Part shown: positions 1 through 9,926 of the stretch, in pieces | Layout of the letters: every line of letters begins with the position of its first letter | Numbering within the stretch: position 1 is the first letter of the stretch | Assembly (NCBI RefSeq): GCF_003234855.1 | Contig: NZ_QKTO01000001.1 | Coordinates: 186,001-250,000 of the forward strand | Direction: 5' to 3' | Source: Curtobacterium sp. MCBD17_032 | GTDB lineage: Bacteria > Actinomycetota > Actinomycetes > Actinomycetales > Microbacteriaceae | DNA length: 64,000 nt | Notes under the pieces: model-generated | Databases searched by the model: none | What the model was told of the DNA's origin: nothing | The model's input: only the letters and a program-made list of their open reading frames with translations | Made by a program: the position numbers and the translations under genes

Positions 1-633
1 GAGCGTCGCGGACTCCTCCGCCGCCTCGCGATGGTCCAGGGGTGGGCGTTCTTCCCGCTCCTGACCCTCGAGGGCGCCAACCTGCACTGGCTCTCCATCC
101 GCGCCGTCGTCACCGGCAAGGCCGCCAAGGGCACCCCGCAGGAGCGCCGGCTCGAGGCCGTCCTGCTCCTCGCCCGCTTCGGTCTGCTGGCCTGGTTCGT
201 GTTCGCCGTGATGCCGCTCGGCATCGGGTTCGCCTTCCTCGGCGTCCAGATGGCGGTCTTCGGCGTCATGATGGGCGGGTCGTTCGCACCCAACCACAAG
301 GGCATGCCGGTCATCGCCGAAGGTGCCAAGATCGATTTCTTCTCGCGCCAGGTCCGGACTTCCCGTAACATCACTGGTGGCGTGTGGGTGGACCACCTGC
401 TCGGTGGCCTCAACCACCAGGCGGAGCACCACCTGTTCCCGAGCATGGCGCGGCCCAACCTGCGTCGTGCGAAGGCCCTCGTGCGTGAGCACTGCGAACA
501 GCACGGGGTCCCGTACACGGAGACCACGATCTTCCGCTCCTACGGGATCGTCGTCCGGTACCTCAACCGGGTCGGTCTCGCAGCGCGCGACCCGTTCACC
601 TGCCCGATGGTCAGTGCCTACCGATTGCACTGA
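1..633 (+). CDS. Fatty acid desaturase, C-terminal part (5' end outside window)
   Basis: The open frame enters from the left edge without a stop, so only the C-terminal ~210 residues are seen. A hydrophobic stretch is followed by a third histidine box of the form QxxHH (QAEHH, bases 418-432), the di-iron ligand signature of membrane fatty-acid desaturases (FADS family). The tail after this box has the usual length for acyl-lipid or acyl-CoA desaturases. The enzyme would introduce a double bond into membrane fatty acids at the cytoplasmic membrane. The first two histidine boxes lie outside the window. A cold-shock gene follows, which would suit membrane adaptation to cold, although nothing shows co-transcription. 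Confidence 0.85.
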   Translation, partial: ERRGLLRRLAMVQGWAFFPLLTLEGANLHWLSIRAVVTGKAAKGTPQERRLEAVLLLARFGLLAWFVFAVMPLGIGFAFLGVQMAVFGVMMGGSFAPNHKGMPVIAEGAKIDFFSRQVRTSRNITGGVWVDHLLGGLNHQAEHHLFPSMARPNLRRAKALVREHCEQHGVPYTETTIFRSYGIVVRYLNRVGLAARDPFTCPMVSAYRLH

Positions 634-755
634 ACCTCTGATCTCCGTCGCCCCGCTCGATGCCGGGTGCCGCACACAACTCGATGGCAACGTCGTCGAA
701 ACCCGCGGTGGTGGAATTCTCTCGCCGCGCACGTAAGAAAGTAAGGAACGCCGAA

Positions 756-962
756 ATGGCAACTGGAACTGTCAAGTGGTTCAACAACGAAAAGGGCTTC
801 GGCTTCATTGCGCCGGACGACGGCAGCGCTGACGTCTTCGCCCACTTCTCCGCGATCGGTGGCAACGGCTACAAGTCGCTCGAGGAGAACCAGAAGGTCG
901 AATTCGAGATCACCGAAGGCCGCAAGGGCCCGCAGGCGGAGAACATCACCGTCATCGGCTGA
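756..962 (+). CDS. cspA: Cold-shock protein, CspA family
   Basis: This 68-residue single cold-shock domain protein has the standard length. It carries the RNP-1 core KGFGFI and an RNP-2-like VFAHFS motif, with the conserved opening [12 protein letters not shown] proteins bind single-stranded RNA/DNA and melt mRNA secondary structure. The start is set by AAGGAA at 743-748, about 7 nt upstream. An in-frame ATG at 660 would add 32 residues before the canonical domain and is not favoured; the 120-nt stretch before the chosen start is more likely a long 5' UTR, as is common for csp genes. A strong hairpin follows the stop. Confidence 0.95.
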   Translation: MATGTVKWFNNEKGFGFIAPDDGSADVFAHFSAIGGNGYKSLEENQKVEFEITEGRKGPQAENITVIG

Positions 963-977
963 CCTCGGTCATCGTGA

Positions 978-1013
978 GCGCCGGGTCGGAGGAGTCATCC
1001 TCCGGCCCGGCGC
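978..1013 (+). terminator. Hairpin terminator after the cold-shock gene
   Basis: The arms GCGCCGGG and CGGAGGA, separated by one unpaired base, refold on their complements around a GTCA tetraloop. The hairpin begins 15 nt after the stop and is followed by a short T-containing tail. Confidence 0.8.
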
Positions 1014-1060
1014 TTCGTCGTCGCGGGGCGCTACGCGACCTACTGATATGGTGACGTTCC

Positions 1061-1792
1061 ATGTCGAGCGGCTACGTCGTCTACGTGGACGAGAGCGGGG
1101 ACCACAGCCTCACGAGCATCAACGCGGACTTCCCGGTCTTCGTCCTCGCCTTCTGCGTCTTCCGCATCGATGTGTACGTGGACCGCGTCGTCCCCCTCAT
1201 GCAGCGCATCAAGTTCGACTTCTTCAACCACGACATGGTCGTGTTCCACGAGCGGGAGATCCGCAAGTCCCTGCCGCCCTTCGACGTCCTCCTGCGGTCC
1301 GACGTGCGGCAACGGTTCATGTCCCGGATCGACTCAGTCTTCGACGAGCGCTTCGGGGTCATCGCCACCGCCATCCGGAAACTCGAGTTCAAGGAGCGCG
1401 TCGGCGCTGACATCAGCCCGTACCACGTCGCGTTGGAGTACGGCCTCGAACGGGTCTTCCTCCAGCTGCAGCAGCGGGGTGTGGCCCGGCAGGAGACGGT
1501 CCTCGTGTTCGAGAGCCGCGGCAAGCGCGAAGACCGCGAACTCGAGGACGAGTTCGACCGCATCATGGCAACCACGAAGATGCGCGGTATGCCGGAGTCG
1601 TTCCGGTTCACCATCGCCAGCAAGCAGACGAACAGCTCAGGACTCCAGATCGCTGACTTGGTCGCGCGGCCGATCGGGACGCACCTCCTCCACCCAAAGC
1701 AACCCAACCGAGCGTGGGAGCGTGTCTTGGAACGCATGCCGAAGTCGCCCGCGGGCGACGTCCGAGGATGGGGGCTGAAGGTCTACCCCTGA
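1061..1792 (+). CDS. DUF3800 domain protein
   Basis: This 243-residue protein begins with the pattern Y-V-D-E-S-G-D (residues 8-14) that opens DUF3800, a family predicted to have an RNase H-like fold with acidic metal ligands. Further conserved features are the E at the end of FHEREIR, a mid-protein FESRGKREDRELEDEF segment and a C-terminal LQIADLVA segment, also typical. No biochemical function is established; members often occur in variable or defence-associated regions, but here the neighbours are ordinary. No Shine-Dalgarno is visible. TATGGT lies about 8 nt before the ATG, so a leaderless transcript is possible. The gene is flanked by two terminators and looks monocistronic. Confidence 0.8.
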   Translation: MSSGYVVYVDESGDHSLTSINADFPVFVLAFCVFRIDVYVDRVVPLMQRIKFDFFNHDMVVFHEREIRKSLPPFDVLLRSDVRQRFMSRIDSVFDERFGVIATAIRKLEFKERVGADISPYHVALEYGLERVFLQLQQRGVARQETVLVFESRGKREDRELEDEFDRIMATTKMRGMPESFRFTIASKQTNSSGLQIADLVARPIGTHLLHPKQPNRAWERVLERMPKSPAGDVRGWGLKVYP

Positions 1793-1799
1793 CAGCGAA

Positions 1800-1823
1800 G
1801 ACCCCCGGACAGAGCCGGGGGTC
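1800..1823 (+). terminator. Hairpin terminator after the DUF3800 gene
   Basis: A perfect 9-bp stem (GACCCCCGG and its complement) closes a 6-nt loop, starting 7 nt after the stop codon. Confidence 0.8.
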
Positions 1824-1896
1824 GCACGCCGATCGGGCTTTCCCAATCCACTTGCACTAATGCTACCACCGGCTCGCGTGCACCGGCCGGCTTCCG

Positions 1897-2592
1897 TCAC
1901 TCCAGCACGAACTGCACCGACTCCGCCGACTCGATCTCCCCCACCGCGACCTGCAGGTGGTAGCTCGCCCCGCCCGCCGGCACGGCCGCCCGTGCGGCGT
2001 CGCACGTCGTCGACGACGACCGGGTGCGGTCCCATGTGATCGCCGGCGTGGTGAGCTCCTGGCCGGCCTTGAGGGTGACGTCCTGACTCGTCCCGCCGGT
2101 CTGGCAGTCCTTCGAGGACCAGTACTGCTCGGCACCGGACGTGATCGTGAGCACCTGCTGCGCCGACCCGAGGTCCATGTGGCACGAGTTCGAACCCGTG
2201 TTCTCGATCGTCATCGCGATCTGCGGGTCGTCCGTCGCCGCGTAGACGCGCTCGTCGAGGACGGGCGTCAGCACGATCTGGTCCTCGGCGCACGCGGCCC
2301 CGTCCTTCCGGGCCGGAGCGGACGACGACGGAGCGGACGACGGCGGCGTGGAGGACGACCGAGCGGACGACGGCGGCGCCGACGAGCCCGCCGGTGCGGC
2401 TGCGGTCGCCGATGGCGTCCCCGAGGCTCCGGCACCGGCACCGGCACCGGGTGCACCGTTCCCGCGGCCGACGACGATGAGCACGACGACCACCACGACG
2501 AGCAGGACGACCCCGAGCACGAGGGCGCGACGGCGCCAGTAGACCGCGGGACGTTCGGGACCGACGGGACGGCGGATCGACGACATGCGCAC
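1897..2592 (-). CDS. Membrane-anchored extracytoplasmic protein, DUF4232-like
   Basis: The protein has 231 residues. A short basic N-terminus (RRPVGPERPAVYWRRR) precedes a single strongly hydrophobic helix (about residues 24-42). A low-complexity Ala/Ser/Pro/Gly linker follows to about residue 95, then a folded domain with paired cysteines and an IENTGSNSC segment. This resembles the beta-sandwich DUF4232-type domains of actinobacterial surface proteins, but I do not recognise a named family securely. The topology predicts an N-in anchor with the domain outside. The start is either this GTG or the ATG 6 nt downstream. Neither has a clear ribosome-binding site. Confidence 0.65.
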   Translation of the reverse strand: MRMSSIRRPVGPERPAVYWRRRALVLGVVLLVVVVVVLIVVGRGNGAPGAGAGAGASGTPSATAAAPAGSSAPPSSARSSSTPPSSAPSSSAPARKDGAACAEDQIVLTPVLDERVYAATDDPQIAMTIENTGSNSCHMDLGSAQQVLTITSGAEQYWSSKDCQTGGTSQDVTLKAGQELTTPAITWDRTRSSSTTCDAARAAVPAGGASYHLQVAVGEIESAESVQFVLE

Positions 2593-2650
2593 AGGGTAGA
2601 CACCTGCACCGCACCGGTCGGGGACCCCCGCCGAGGCAGGGATAGAGCCG

Positions 2651-3193
2651 TCAGAGGATCTTCAGCATGCGGGTGTTGCCGAGGGTGTTCGGCTTGACCC
2701 GGGCCAGGTCGAGGAACTCCGCGACCCCTTCGTCCGACGAGCGGACGAGTTCGGCGTACACCTCGGGCGGGACGACGGTCTCGCCGATCTCGAGGTACCC
2801 GTGCTTCGCGAAGAAGTCGACCTCGAAGGTCAGGCAGAAGATCCGCGCGATGCCGAGCTCTCGTGCGTCGTGTTCGAGCGCCTCGAGCATCCGGTGCCCG
2901 ACGCGCTTGTGGATCCAGTCCTGGTCGAGCGCGAGTGTGCGGACCTCGGCGATGTCGTCCCAGAACACCGCGAGGGCACCGCACCCGATGGGCACGCCGT
3001 CCGGCCCCTCGGCGATCCGGAACTGCTGGATCGAGCCGTACAGGACGACGTTCTCCTTGCCGAGCAGGATCCGCCGGTCGACGTACGGCGCGATGAGCCG
3101 CTGGATGTGCGGGACGTCGGATGCCAGCGCGGGGCGCACCAGGATCCCGTGCTCGTCCCGTTCGGAGAAGGCATGCCGTCCGTGCTCAGTCAT
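2651..3193 (-). CDS. GNAT amino-acid N-acetyltransferase, ArgA-like
   Basis: The 180 residues form a single GNAT domain. After an N-terminal stretch of about 20 residues come beta1-alpha1 (LVRPALASDVPHIQRL), a central acyl-CoA-binding strand (AEVRTLALDQDW) with a diverged pyrophosphate loop, and FEVDFFAKHGY, which many ArgA-type GNATs share. Length and sequence resemble the short actinobacterial glutamate N-acetyltransferase (M. tuberculosis Rv2747 type), which makes N-acetylglutamate for arginine synthesis. Substrate assignment is by family resemblance only. The ATG at 3193 is chosen because upstream in-frame codons give an Arg/Pro-rich sequence foreign to the domain. It is divergent from the SRPBCC gene. 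Confidence 0.7.
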   Translation of the reverse strand: MTEHGRHAFSERDEHGILVRPALASDVPHIQRLIAPYVDRRILLGKENVVLYGSIQQFRIAEGPDGVPIGCGALAVFWDDIAEVRTLALDQDWIHKRVGHRMLEALEHDARELGIARIFCLTFEVDFFAKHGYLEIGETVVPPEVYAELVRSSDEGVAEFLDLARVKPNTLGNTRMLKIL

Positions 3194-3318
3194 CCGCCAC
3201 AGCCTACGGCGCGGGCGACGATCGGGCCGCGTCATCGGGGGACACACACCGGGACGCCCCACAGGCGCATCGGCCTACCGTCCCAGGTACACCAGTACGA
3301 CGAGCAGGAGGAGCACCA

Positions 3319-3771
3319 ATGCCCCAGATCATCGAGACCGTCGACGTCAACGTCCCCGTGCGTGCGGCCTACGACCAGTGGACCCGCTTCGAGGAGTTCC
3401 CCACGTTCCTGGACGAGGTCGAGAAGATCGTCCAGGTCGACGACACCACCACCGACTGGACCGTCAAGGTCGCCGGCCAGGAGCGTTCGTTCCGCGCCGT
3501 CATCTCCGAGCAGCACCCGGACGAGCGCGTCGCGTGGACCGTCAAGGACGGCGAGACCGAGCACGCCGGTGTCGTCACCTTCCACAAGCTCTCGGACGCC
3601 GAGACCCGCGTCACCGTGCAGATCGACTGGGAGCCCTCGGGCATCCTCGAGCACATCGGCTCCGCGGTCGGCGTCGGCGGCCACGCGGTCAAGAAGGACC
3701 TGCAGAACTACAAGGAGCGCGTCGAGGCAGCCCCCACTGCCGACGGCTGGCGCGGTGACGTCCAGGCCTGA
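3319..3771 (+). CDS. SRPBCC family (polyketide cyclase/dehydrase-like) protein
   Basis: This 150-residue protein has the START-like helix-grip fold pattern: an N-terminal strand (IIETVDVNVPV), the helix and loop containing FEEFPTFLDEVEKI, several amphipathic strands, and a C-terminal helix. The FxxFPxF motif is typical of the CoQ-binding-like / cyclase-dehydrase group. Members bind hydrophobic ligands; the physiological role here cannot be told from sequence. The start is fixed by an AGGAGG motif at 3306-3311, 7 nt upstream. A 17-bp terminator hairpin follows, so it is probably transcribed alone. Confidence 0.8.
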   Translation: MPQIIETVDVNVPVRAAYDQWTRFEEFPTFLDEVEKIVQVDDTTTDWTVKVAGQERSFRAVISEQHPDERVAWTVKDGETEHAGVVTFHKLSDAETRVTVQIDWEPSGILEHIGSAVGVGGHAVKKDLQNYKERVEAAPTADGWRGDVQA

Positions 3772-3795
3772 CCCGGACCGTCCCTGACACCGAGA

Positions 3796-3833
3796 CCGGA
3801 GCCCCCGTGCTGAGAACAGCACGGGGGCTCCGG
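3796..3833 (+). terminator. Strong hairpin terminator after the SRPBCC gene
   Basis: A perfect 17-bp stem (left arm CCGGAGCCCCCGTGCTG) closes an AGAA tetraloop. It starts 24 nt after the stop and lies 15 nt before the next ATG. Confidence 0.85.
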
Positions 3834-3848
3834 CGTACCGTCCAGCCC

Positions 3849-4037
3849 ATGGACAAGGACACGAACCCAGACCGCGACGCGGAGCAGCGCAGCTCACTCG
3901 CGGACCTCGACGACGAATCGATCGGGCACGTCTTCGACCAGACCAACGGCCTCGCCGATGGTCTGACCGGCGACTCCGACGGCGTCGCTGGCGATGACGA
4001 TGCCAGCGACGCCGACCGCGGTGACGCGCAGATCTGA
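3849..4037 (+). CDS. Small acidic hypothetical protein
   Basis: This 62-residue, strongly acidic, cysteine-free protein is rich in Asp, Gly and Ala and has no membrane segment or recognisable motif. Composition suggests a soluble, possibly disordered protein. It begins only 15 nt after the preceding terminator, without a ribosome-binding site. TACCGT at 3836-3841 could be the -10 of a leaderless transcript. It ends just before a bidirectional terminator shared with clpC. I do not recognise a family; it could be lineage-restricted. Confidence 0.55.
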   Translation: MDKDTNPDRDAEQRSSLADLDDESIGHVFDQTNGLADGLTGDSDGVAGDDDASDADRGDAQI

Positions 4038-4060
4038 CCGAGTCGACCACACGACGGACA

Positions 4061-4092
4061 GGAGGCCCGGTACCAGCTGGTACCGGGCCTCC
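4061..4092. terminator. Perfect 32-bp palindrome between convergent genes
   Basis: GGAGGCCCGGTACCAG is followed directly by its exact reverse complement. It lies between the stop of the small acidic gene and the stop of clpC and should terminate in both directions. A diverged relative occurs at 62841-62871. Confidence 0.8.
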
Positions 4093-4115
4093 CGTCTGTG
4101 CTGTGCCTGGGCTGG

Positions 4116-6635
<2,520 letters not shown>

Positions 6636-6673
6636 GTGCTCTCCCTTGGCCCCGTTGGAACGGGGGCCGACAG

Positions 6674-6693
6674 CCGGACTCGTCTGAGTCCGG
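6674..6693 (-). other. Small hairpin in the clpC leader
   Basis: An 8-bp stem (CCGGACTC/GAGTCCGG) with a GTCT loop lies about 40 nt upstream of the clpC start, in the divergent clpC/nadK-like intergenic region. It may be a leader structure or a regulator site; no repressor family is identifiable. Confidence 0.35.
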
Positions 6694-6847
6694 TCACGTA
6701 CATCGAGACTAACCAGCGCTCCCCGGTAGGGCTGCCCCTGTTCGCCGTGGGCGTGACCTCGGTGCGCACGGCGCACCGGCCCGGCCGGGAGGCCCGTCCC
6801 GGCTCCCGCAGACGGCTCCCGCCCGACGGTTCCCGACCGCCGCCAGG

Positions 6848-6853
6848 TACGAT
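6848..6853 (+). promoter_or_regulatory. Candidate leaderless -10 box of the NAD-kinase-like gene
   Basis: TACGAT fits the TANNNT actinobacterial -10 pattern and ends 7 nt before the ATG, with no Shine-Dalgarno between. This spacing is typical of leaderless transcripts. No convincing -35 is visible. Confidence 0.35.
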
Positions 6854-6860
6854 CCGCAGC

Positions 6861-7793
6861 ATGGAGCAGCCCGTCGTCGGCCTCGTCGTCCACCCGTCGA
6901 AGAACGTCCAGGAGTCCGTCGACATCCTCGACCGCTGGAACGCGTCCGGCGCGGGCCGGCTCATGGCGCGGAGCATCGACGCGGCCCGGCTCCGGAGTGA
7001 CATCGACGTCGTGGACGACGACGAGTTCACAGAACGGGTCGACCTCGTCGTCGCGCTCGGCGGGGACGGCACGATGCTCGGCGCCATGCGGCTCGTCGCC
7101 CGTCGGCCCGTGCCGGTGCTCGGCGTCAACTACGGCAACGTCGGGTTCCTGGTGGAGATCGAGCCGCCCGAGCTCGAGGCCGCGCTCGAACGGCTGTCGG
7201 CCGGGCAGTACCAGCTCGAGCCGCACCACGCGCTGGAGGCCCGGCTCTCGTGGGGTGGAGCCCGCACCGACTACCTGGCGTTCAACGACATCACGATCGT
7301 CCGCCGCCCCGGTGCCGGCCAGGTGTCCGCGGACCTCAGCGTCGGCGGGCTCATGTACGGGTACTACCGCGCAGACGCCGTCGTCGCGGCGACGCCCGCC
7401 GGGTCCACCGCCTACAACTACGCGGCGGGTGGCCCGGTCCTGTCCCCCGCACTGTCGGGGTCCGTCGTCACGCCGGTGGCCCCGATGGCGGGGATCGACC
7501 GCTCGGTCGTGCTCGCCGCCCGCGAGCGCTACCGGTTCGACATCGCCGAGGGCACCCGCAGCGCGGCGCTCGAGGTCGACGGGTTGGTCGTCGGCGAGGT
7601 CGCGACCGGCGCGCAGCTCGAGGTGCGGCTCCGCAAGGACGCCGGCAGCGTGGTGCGGCTCGACGCGGAACGGCACGGCCGGACCGGACGGCTCAAGCTC
7701 GGCCTCCTGGACCTGCCGCTCCGGCCGGACCAGCTCATCGAGCTCATCCCGCACGACCTGCGGCAGAAGCTCCGACGCGAGACCGAGGACTGA
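6861..7793 (+). CDS. nadK: NAD kinase family protein
   Basis: The protein has 310 residues. The diagnostic GGDGT loop is at 67-71. The second conserved NADK block appears as TPAGSTAYNYAAGGP, and LGVNYGNVGFLVE matches the LGxNxGxxGFL signature. NAD kinase phosphorylates NAD to NADP in the cytoplasm. Departures from typical sequences are FNDITI where NE-V/A is usual, and a weakened C-terminal block (APMAGIDRSVVL). It may be a second, diverged paralogue rather than the main enzyme, which in actinobacteria usually sits near recN. It is divergent from clpC and ends at a hairpin shared with the convergent sigma-factor gene. Confidence 0.85.
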   Translation: MEQPVVGLVVHPSKNVQESVDILDRWNASGAGRLMARSIDAARLRSDIDVVDDDEFTERVDLVVALGGDGTMLGAMRLVARRPVPVLGVNYGNVGFLVEIEPPELEAALERLSAGQYQLEPHHALEARLSWGGARTDYLAFNDITIVRRPGAGQVSADLSVGGLMYGYYRADAVVAATPAGSTAYNYAAGGPVLSPALSGSVVTPVAPMAGIDRSVVLAARERYRFDIAEGTRSAALEVDGLVVGEVATGAQLEVRLRKDAGSVVRLDAERHGRTGRLKLGLLDLPLRPDQLIELIPHDLRQKLRRETED

Positions 7794-7854
7794 CGGGGGA
7801 CGAGCCTCCCGGCCCCGTGGGTGCACGGAACCGACCGCGCCCGGGAACGACGGA

Positions 7855-7884
7855 AGGCCCGCCCGGTCTGCACCGGACGGGCCT
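7855..7884. terminator. Hairpin between convergent nadK-like and sigma-factor genes
   Basis: A 13-bp stem with one mismatch (left arm AGGCCCGCCCGGT) and a 4-nt loop lies between the two convergent genes; probably bidirectional. Confidence 0.7.
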
Positions 7885-7970
7885 CATCCCATCACCCCAC
7901 GGATCGTCTTCCCACGGACCGACCCGGATCCCCTGGCCGGACCCGTCAGGGCCGGCCGGAGCCTGCTGAC

Positions 7971-9023
7971 CTACTCGGTCAGGTACAGCTGCATGTCCTG
8001 CGAGACCGCCTTGGCGAACAGGCGCAGCTTGGCACGCGACTCGACACGGCTGACCGCCTGTCGGGTGGTGTGCACGATCTTCGAGATCTCGTCGAGGGTC
8101 ATCGGCTTGTCGTCGTCCAGGCCGTAGCGCATGCGGATGACGTTCGCCTCGTCGCTCGGCAGCTCGGCGACGATGGAGCGCAGGTCGCGGTGCAGGAGCG
8201 TCGTCTCGGTGAGCTCGTTCGGGCTCGCGGCGTCCTCGTCCTCGATGAAGTCGCCGAGTTCGCTGTCGTCGGAGTCGCCGACGACGGTGTGGATCGAGAC
8301 CGGCTCGTGCGAGCGGCCCTTGAGGTCGACGAGCTCCTCGACGCTCATGCTCAGCTCGGCGGCGACCTCGTCGGGCGTCGGCGCGCGGCCGAGGTCGACG
8401 GTCAGGTCGCGCTCGGTGCGCGAGATCTTGTTGATGAGCTCGACGGTGTGCACCGGGATGCGGATCGTGCGGGCCTTGTCGGCGAGACCGCGCGAGATCG
8501 CCTGGCGGATCCACCACGTGGCGTACGTCGAGAACTTGTAGCCCTGCGTGAAGTCGAACTTCTCGACCGCACGGACCAGGCCGAGGTTGCCCTCCTGGAT
8601 GACGTCCATGAAGGGCAGGCCGCGCTGCGAGTAGCGCTTGGCGATACTCACCACGAGGCGGAGGTTCGAGGTGATCATCCGCTCCTTGGCGCGCTCACCG
8701 TCGCGGACGAGCCAGCGCAGTTCGCGCTCGAGCGTCTTGTCGAGGCCCTGCTCGTTGTGCAGCTTCTCCTCGGCGAAGAGGCCGACCTCGATGCGACGGG
8801 CGATGTCCGCCTCTTCCTCGGCGGTGAGGAGCGCGAGACGGCCGATGTGGCGGAGGTAGTCGCCGACCTGGTCGACGGAGGCACCGCGGACGCCGGCGAG
8901 CTGCTCGTCGGCCTCGACCTCGGCGACGGTGTCGAGGGTGGTCGCCTCGGTGGAGGTGGTCTTGGTCGCTGCCTTCTTGGTGCGGCGCGAGGTGGTGCTG
9001 GGTGCGGCCGTTGCGATCGCCAT
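7971..9023 (-). CDS. RNA polymerase sigma-70 family factor (group 1/2 type)
   Basis: This 350-residue sigma factor has region 1.2 (~47-80), region 2 with YATWWIRQAI (167-176), which melts and recognises the -10 box, region 3 (IRIPVHTVELINKI), and region 4 to the C-terminus. The N-terminal 40 residues are short, Ala/Thr/Lys-rich and lack a large region 1.1. The region 4.2 recognition helix reads TTRQAVSRVESRA, unlike the TRERIRQIE pattern of principal sigma factors, so -35 recognition may differ. It could be the primary-like factor or a SigB-like group 2 factor; I cannot decide from sequence alone. GGGAG precedes the ATG. Confidence 0.85.
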   Translation of the reverse strand: MAIATAAPSTTSRRTKKAATKTTSTEATTLDTVAEVEADEQLAGVRGASVDQVGDYLRHIGRLALLTAEEEADIARRIEVGLFAEEKLHNEQGLDKTLERELRWLVRDGERAKERMITSNLRLVVSIAKRYSQRGLPFMDVIQEGNLGLVRAVEKFDFTQGYKFSTYATWWIRQAISRGLADKARTIRIPVHTVELINKISRTERDLTVDLGRAPTPDEVAAELSMSVEELVDLKGRSHEPVSIHTVVGDSDDSELGDFIEDEDAASPNELTETTLLHRDLRSIVAELPSDEANVIRMRYGLDDDKPMTLDEISKIVHTTRQAVSRVESRAKLRLFAKAVSQDMQLYLTE

Positions 9024-9365
9024 GGTGACTCTCCCTGCCTGTGACGGATGGTCCTTCGTGGGCTGAGACCGAGTTTGGTGGTCCGGGGCTGTACCCCACA
9101 AACCCGCCGGATCGATTCCCAGGGATCTCCGTGGTTCACGACCGGGGGACAGATCGGAGGCGAGTCGCCACCCCGCCGGACACCTGCTGCCGATCGCCGT
9201 CAGTGCGCCGATCGGGGCGGAATCACACGGGTGCAACTCCCGCTGGGCGCCGAGGGGGACACCTGTACCCCGGGGTGCAACGTCATCCGGACAACGGGAA
9301 CGGGGTACGTCGTGCCGGATCGGGCGATCCGGTCGACGTACCCCGAAGAGGATGCCGCGGCGGTG
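9024..9365. other. Sigma-factor upstream region without a recognised gene
   Basis: These ~340 bases lie upstream of the sigma-factor gene (minus strand) and downstream of a small predicted minus-strand gene. I see no RNA gene, repeat or clear -35/-10 pair. It probably contains the sigma-factor promoter and leader. Confidence 0.4.
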
Positions 9366-9497
9366 TCACCAGGACGGCTCGAGCCACCCGTCCCTGGCCT
9401 TCGAGACCTCGAGGTCGGCGTCGCGGTCGAACTCGTCGTACTCGCTCTCGATGTCGCCGACGAGGCTGCGGGAGGCGGAGGGGTGCAGGACGGTCAT
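9366..9497 (-). CDS. Small acidic hypothetical protein (43 aa)
   Basis: An ATG start gives 43 residues. The C-terminal part reads ESEYDEFDRDADLEVSK and ends in WLEPSW, with strongly biased high-GC third positions as in real genes of this genome. A GTG at 9512 in the same frame would add five residues. It is acidic, soluble-looking and without a known domain. Between it and the sigma-factor gene lies a long leader, and upstream is a repeat-containing stretch. Coding is inferred from composition and a sensible peptide only. Confidence 0.45.
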   Translation of the reverse strand: MTVLHPSASRSLVGDIESEYDEFDRDADLEVSKARDGWLEPSW

Positions 9498-9590
9498 GCC
9501 GACGATGCTCACACCGCAGGACGACGACGGCGTGAACGACGGGTGACCGGCAGGACACCGGACGGTGCCGCAGGCGGACGGACCCCGACT

Positions 9591-9660
9591 CTTCGGCGCT
9601 GGCCCGACGTCTCGGCGCTGGCCTGACGTCTCGGCGCTGGCCCGACTACTCGGCGCTGGA
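9591..9660. repeat. Tandem repeat, ~19-bp unit, 3.6 copies
   Basis: The unit CTCGGCGCTGGCCCGACGT repeats with minor changes. The last copy and a half run into the 3' end of the following minus-strand gene, whose stop codon lies inside the array. Confidence 0.75.
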
Positions 9661-9849
9661 CGGGGCCGTGGTGGCGATGCCGCGCTCGCGCTCGAAGCGG
9701 GCGCGCTCCTCCGCCTCGATCTTCGCGTAGGCGGTGCGCTCGGTCCGGTCGGCGCGGATGATCGCGCGCATGACGAACCAGAAGATGAGCCCGAGCAGGA
9801 CGGTCGGGGTCAGGGCGAAGACGATCCCACTCACGAGTCCATTCGGCAC
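9646..9849 (-). CDS. Small single-pass membrane protein
   Basis: This 67-residue protein has one N-terminal transmembrane helix (GIVFALTPTVLLGLIFWFVM) and a charged cytoplasmic tail rich in Arg and Glu with helical, coiled-coil-like character (KIEAEERARFERERG). Such small lysS-linked membrane proteins occur in actinobacteria, but I know no function. GTG is chosen as the start because it directly precedes the membrane segment. The stop codon lies in a tandem repeat, which suggests the C-terminus has been rewritten by repeat expansion. Confidence 0.65.
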   Translation of the reverse strand: MPNGLVSGIVFALTPTVLLGLIFWFVMRAIIRADRTERTAYAKIEAEERARFERERGIATTAPSSAE

Positions 9850-9874
9850 GTGCTCATGGTACCCCGCTCGGTCC

Positions 9875-9911
9875 GGAGGCCCGGTGTGCGTCCGACGCGC
9901 ACCGGGCCTCC
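9875..9911 (-). terminator. lysS: lysS terminator hairpin
   Basis: GGAGGCCCGGTG pairs with CACCGGGCCTCC through an imperfect upper stem, 16 nt downstream of the lysS stop on the minus strand. The core matches other GGAGGCCCGG hairpins in the window. Confidence 0.7.
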
Positions 9912-9926
9912 CCGGGGGAGCCGGCT

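Noticed and set aside
1061-1792. DUF3800 gene as part of a defence system
   Set aside because: Neighbours are a cold-shock gene and ordinary membrane or GNAT genes, with terminators on both sides; nothing indicates a defence island.
6636-6860. Heat-shock operator (CIRCE or HAIR) before clpC
   Set aside because: No inverted repeat of either type is present; only a short GC hairpin in the leader.
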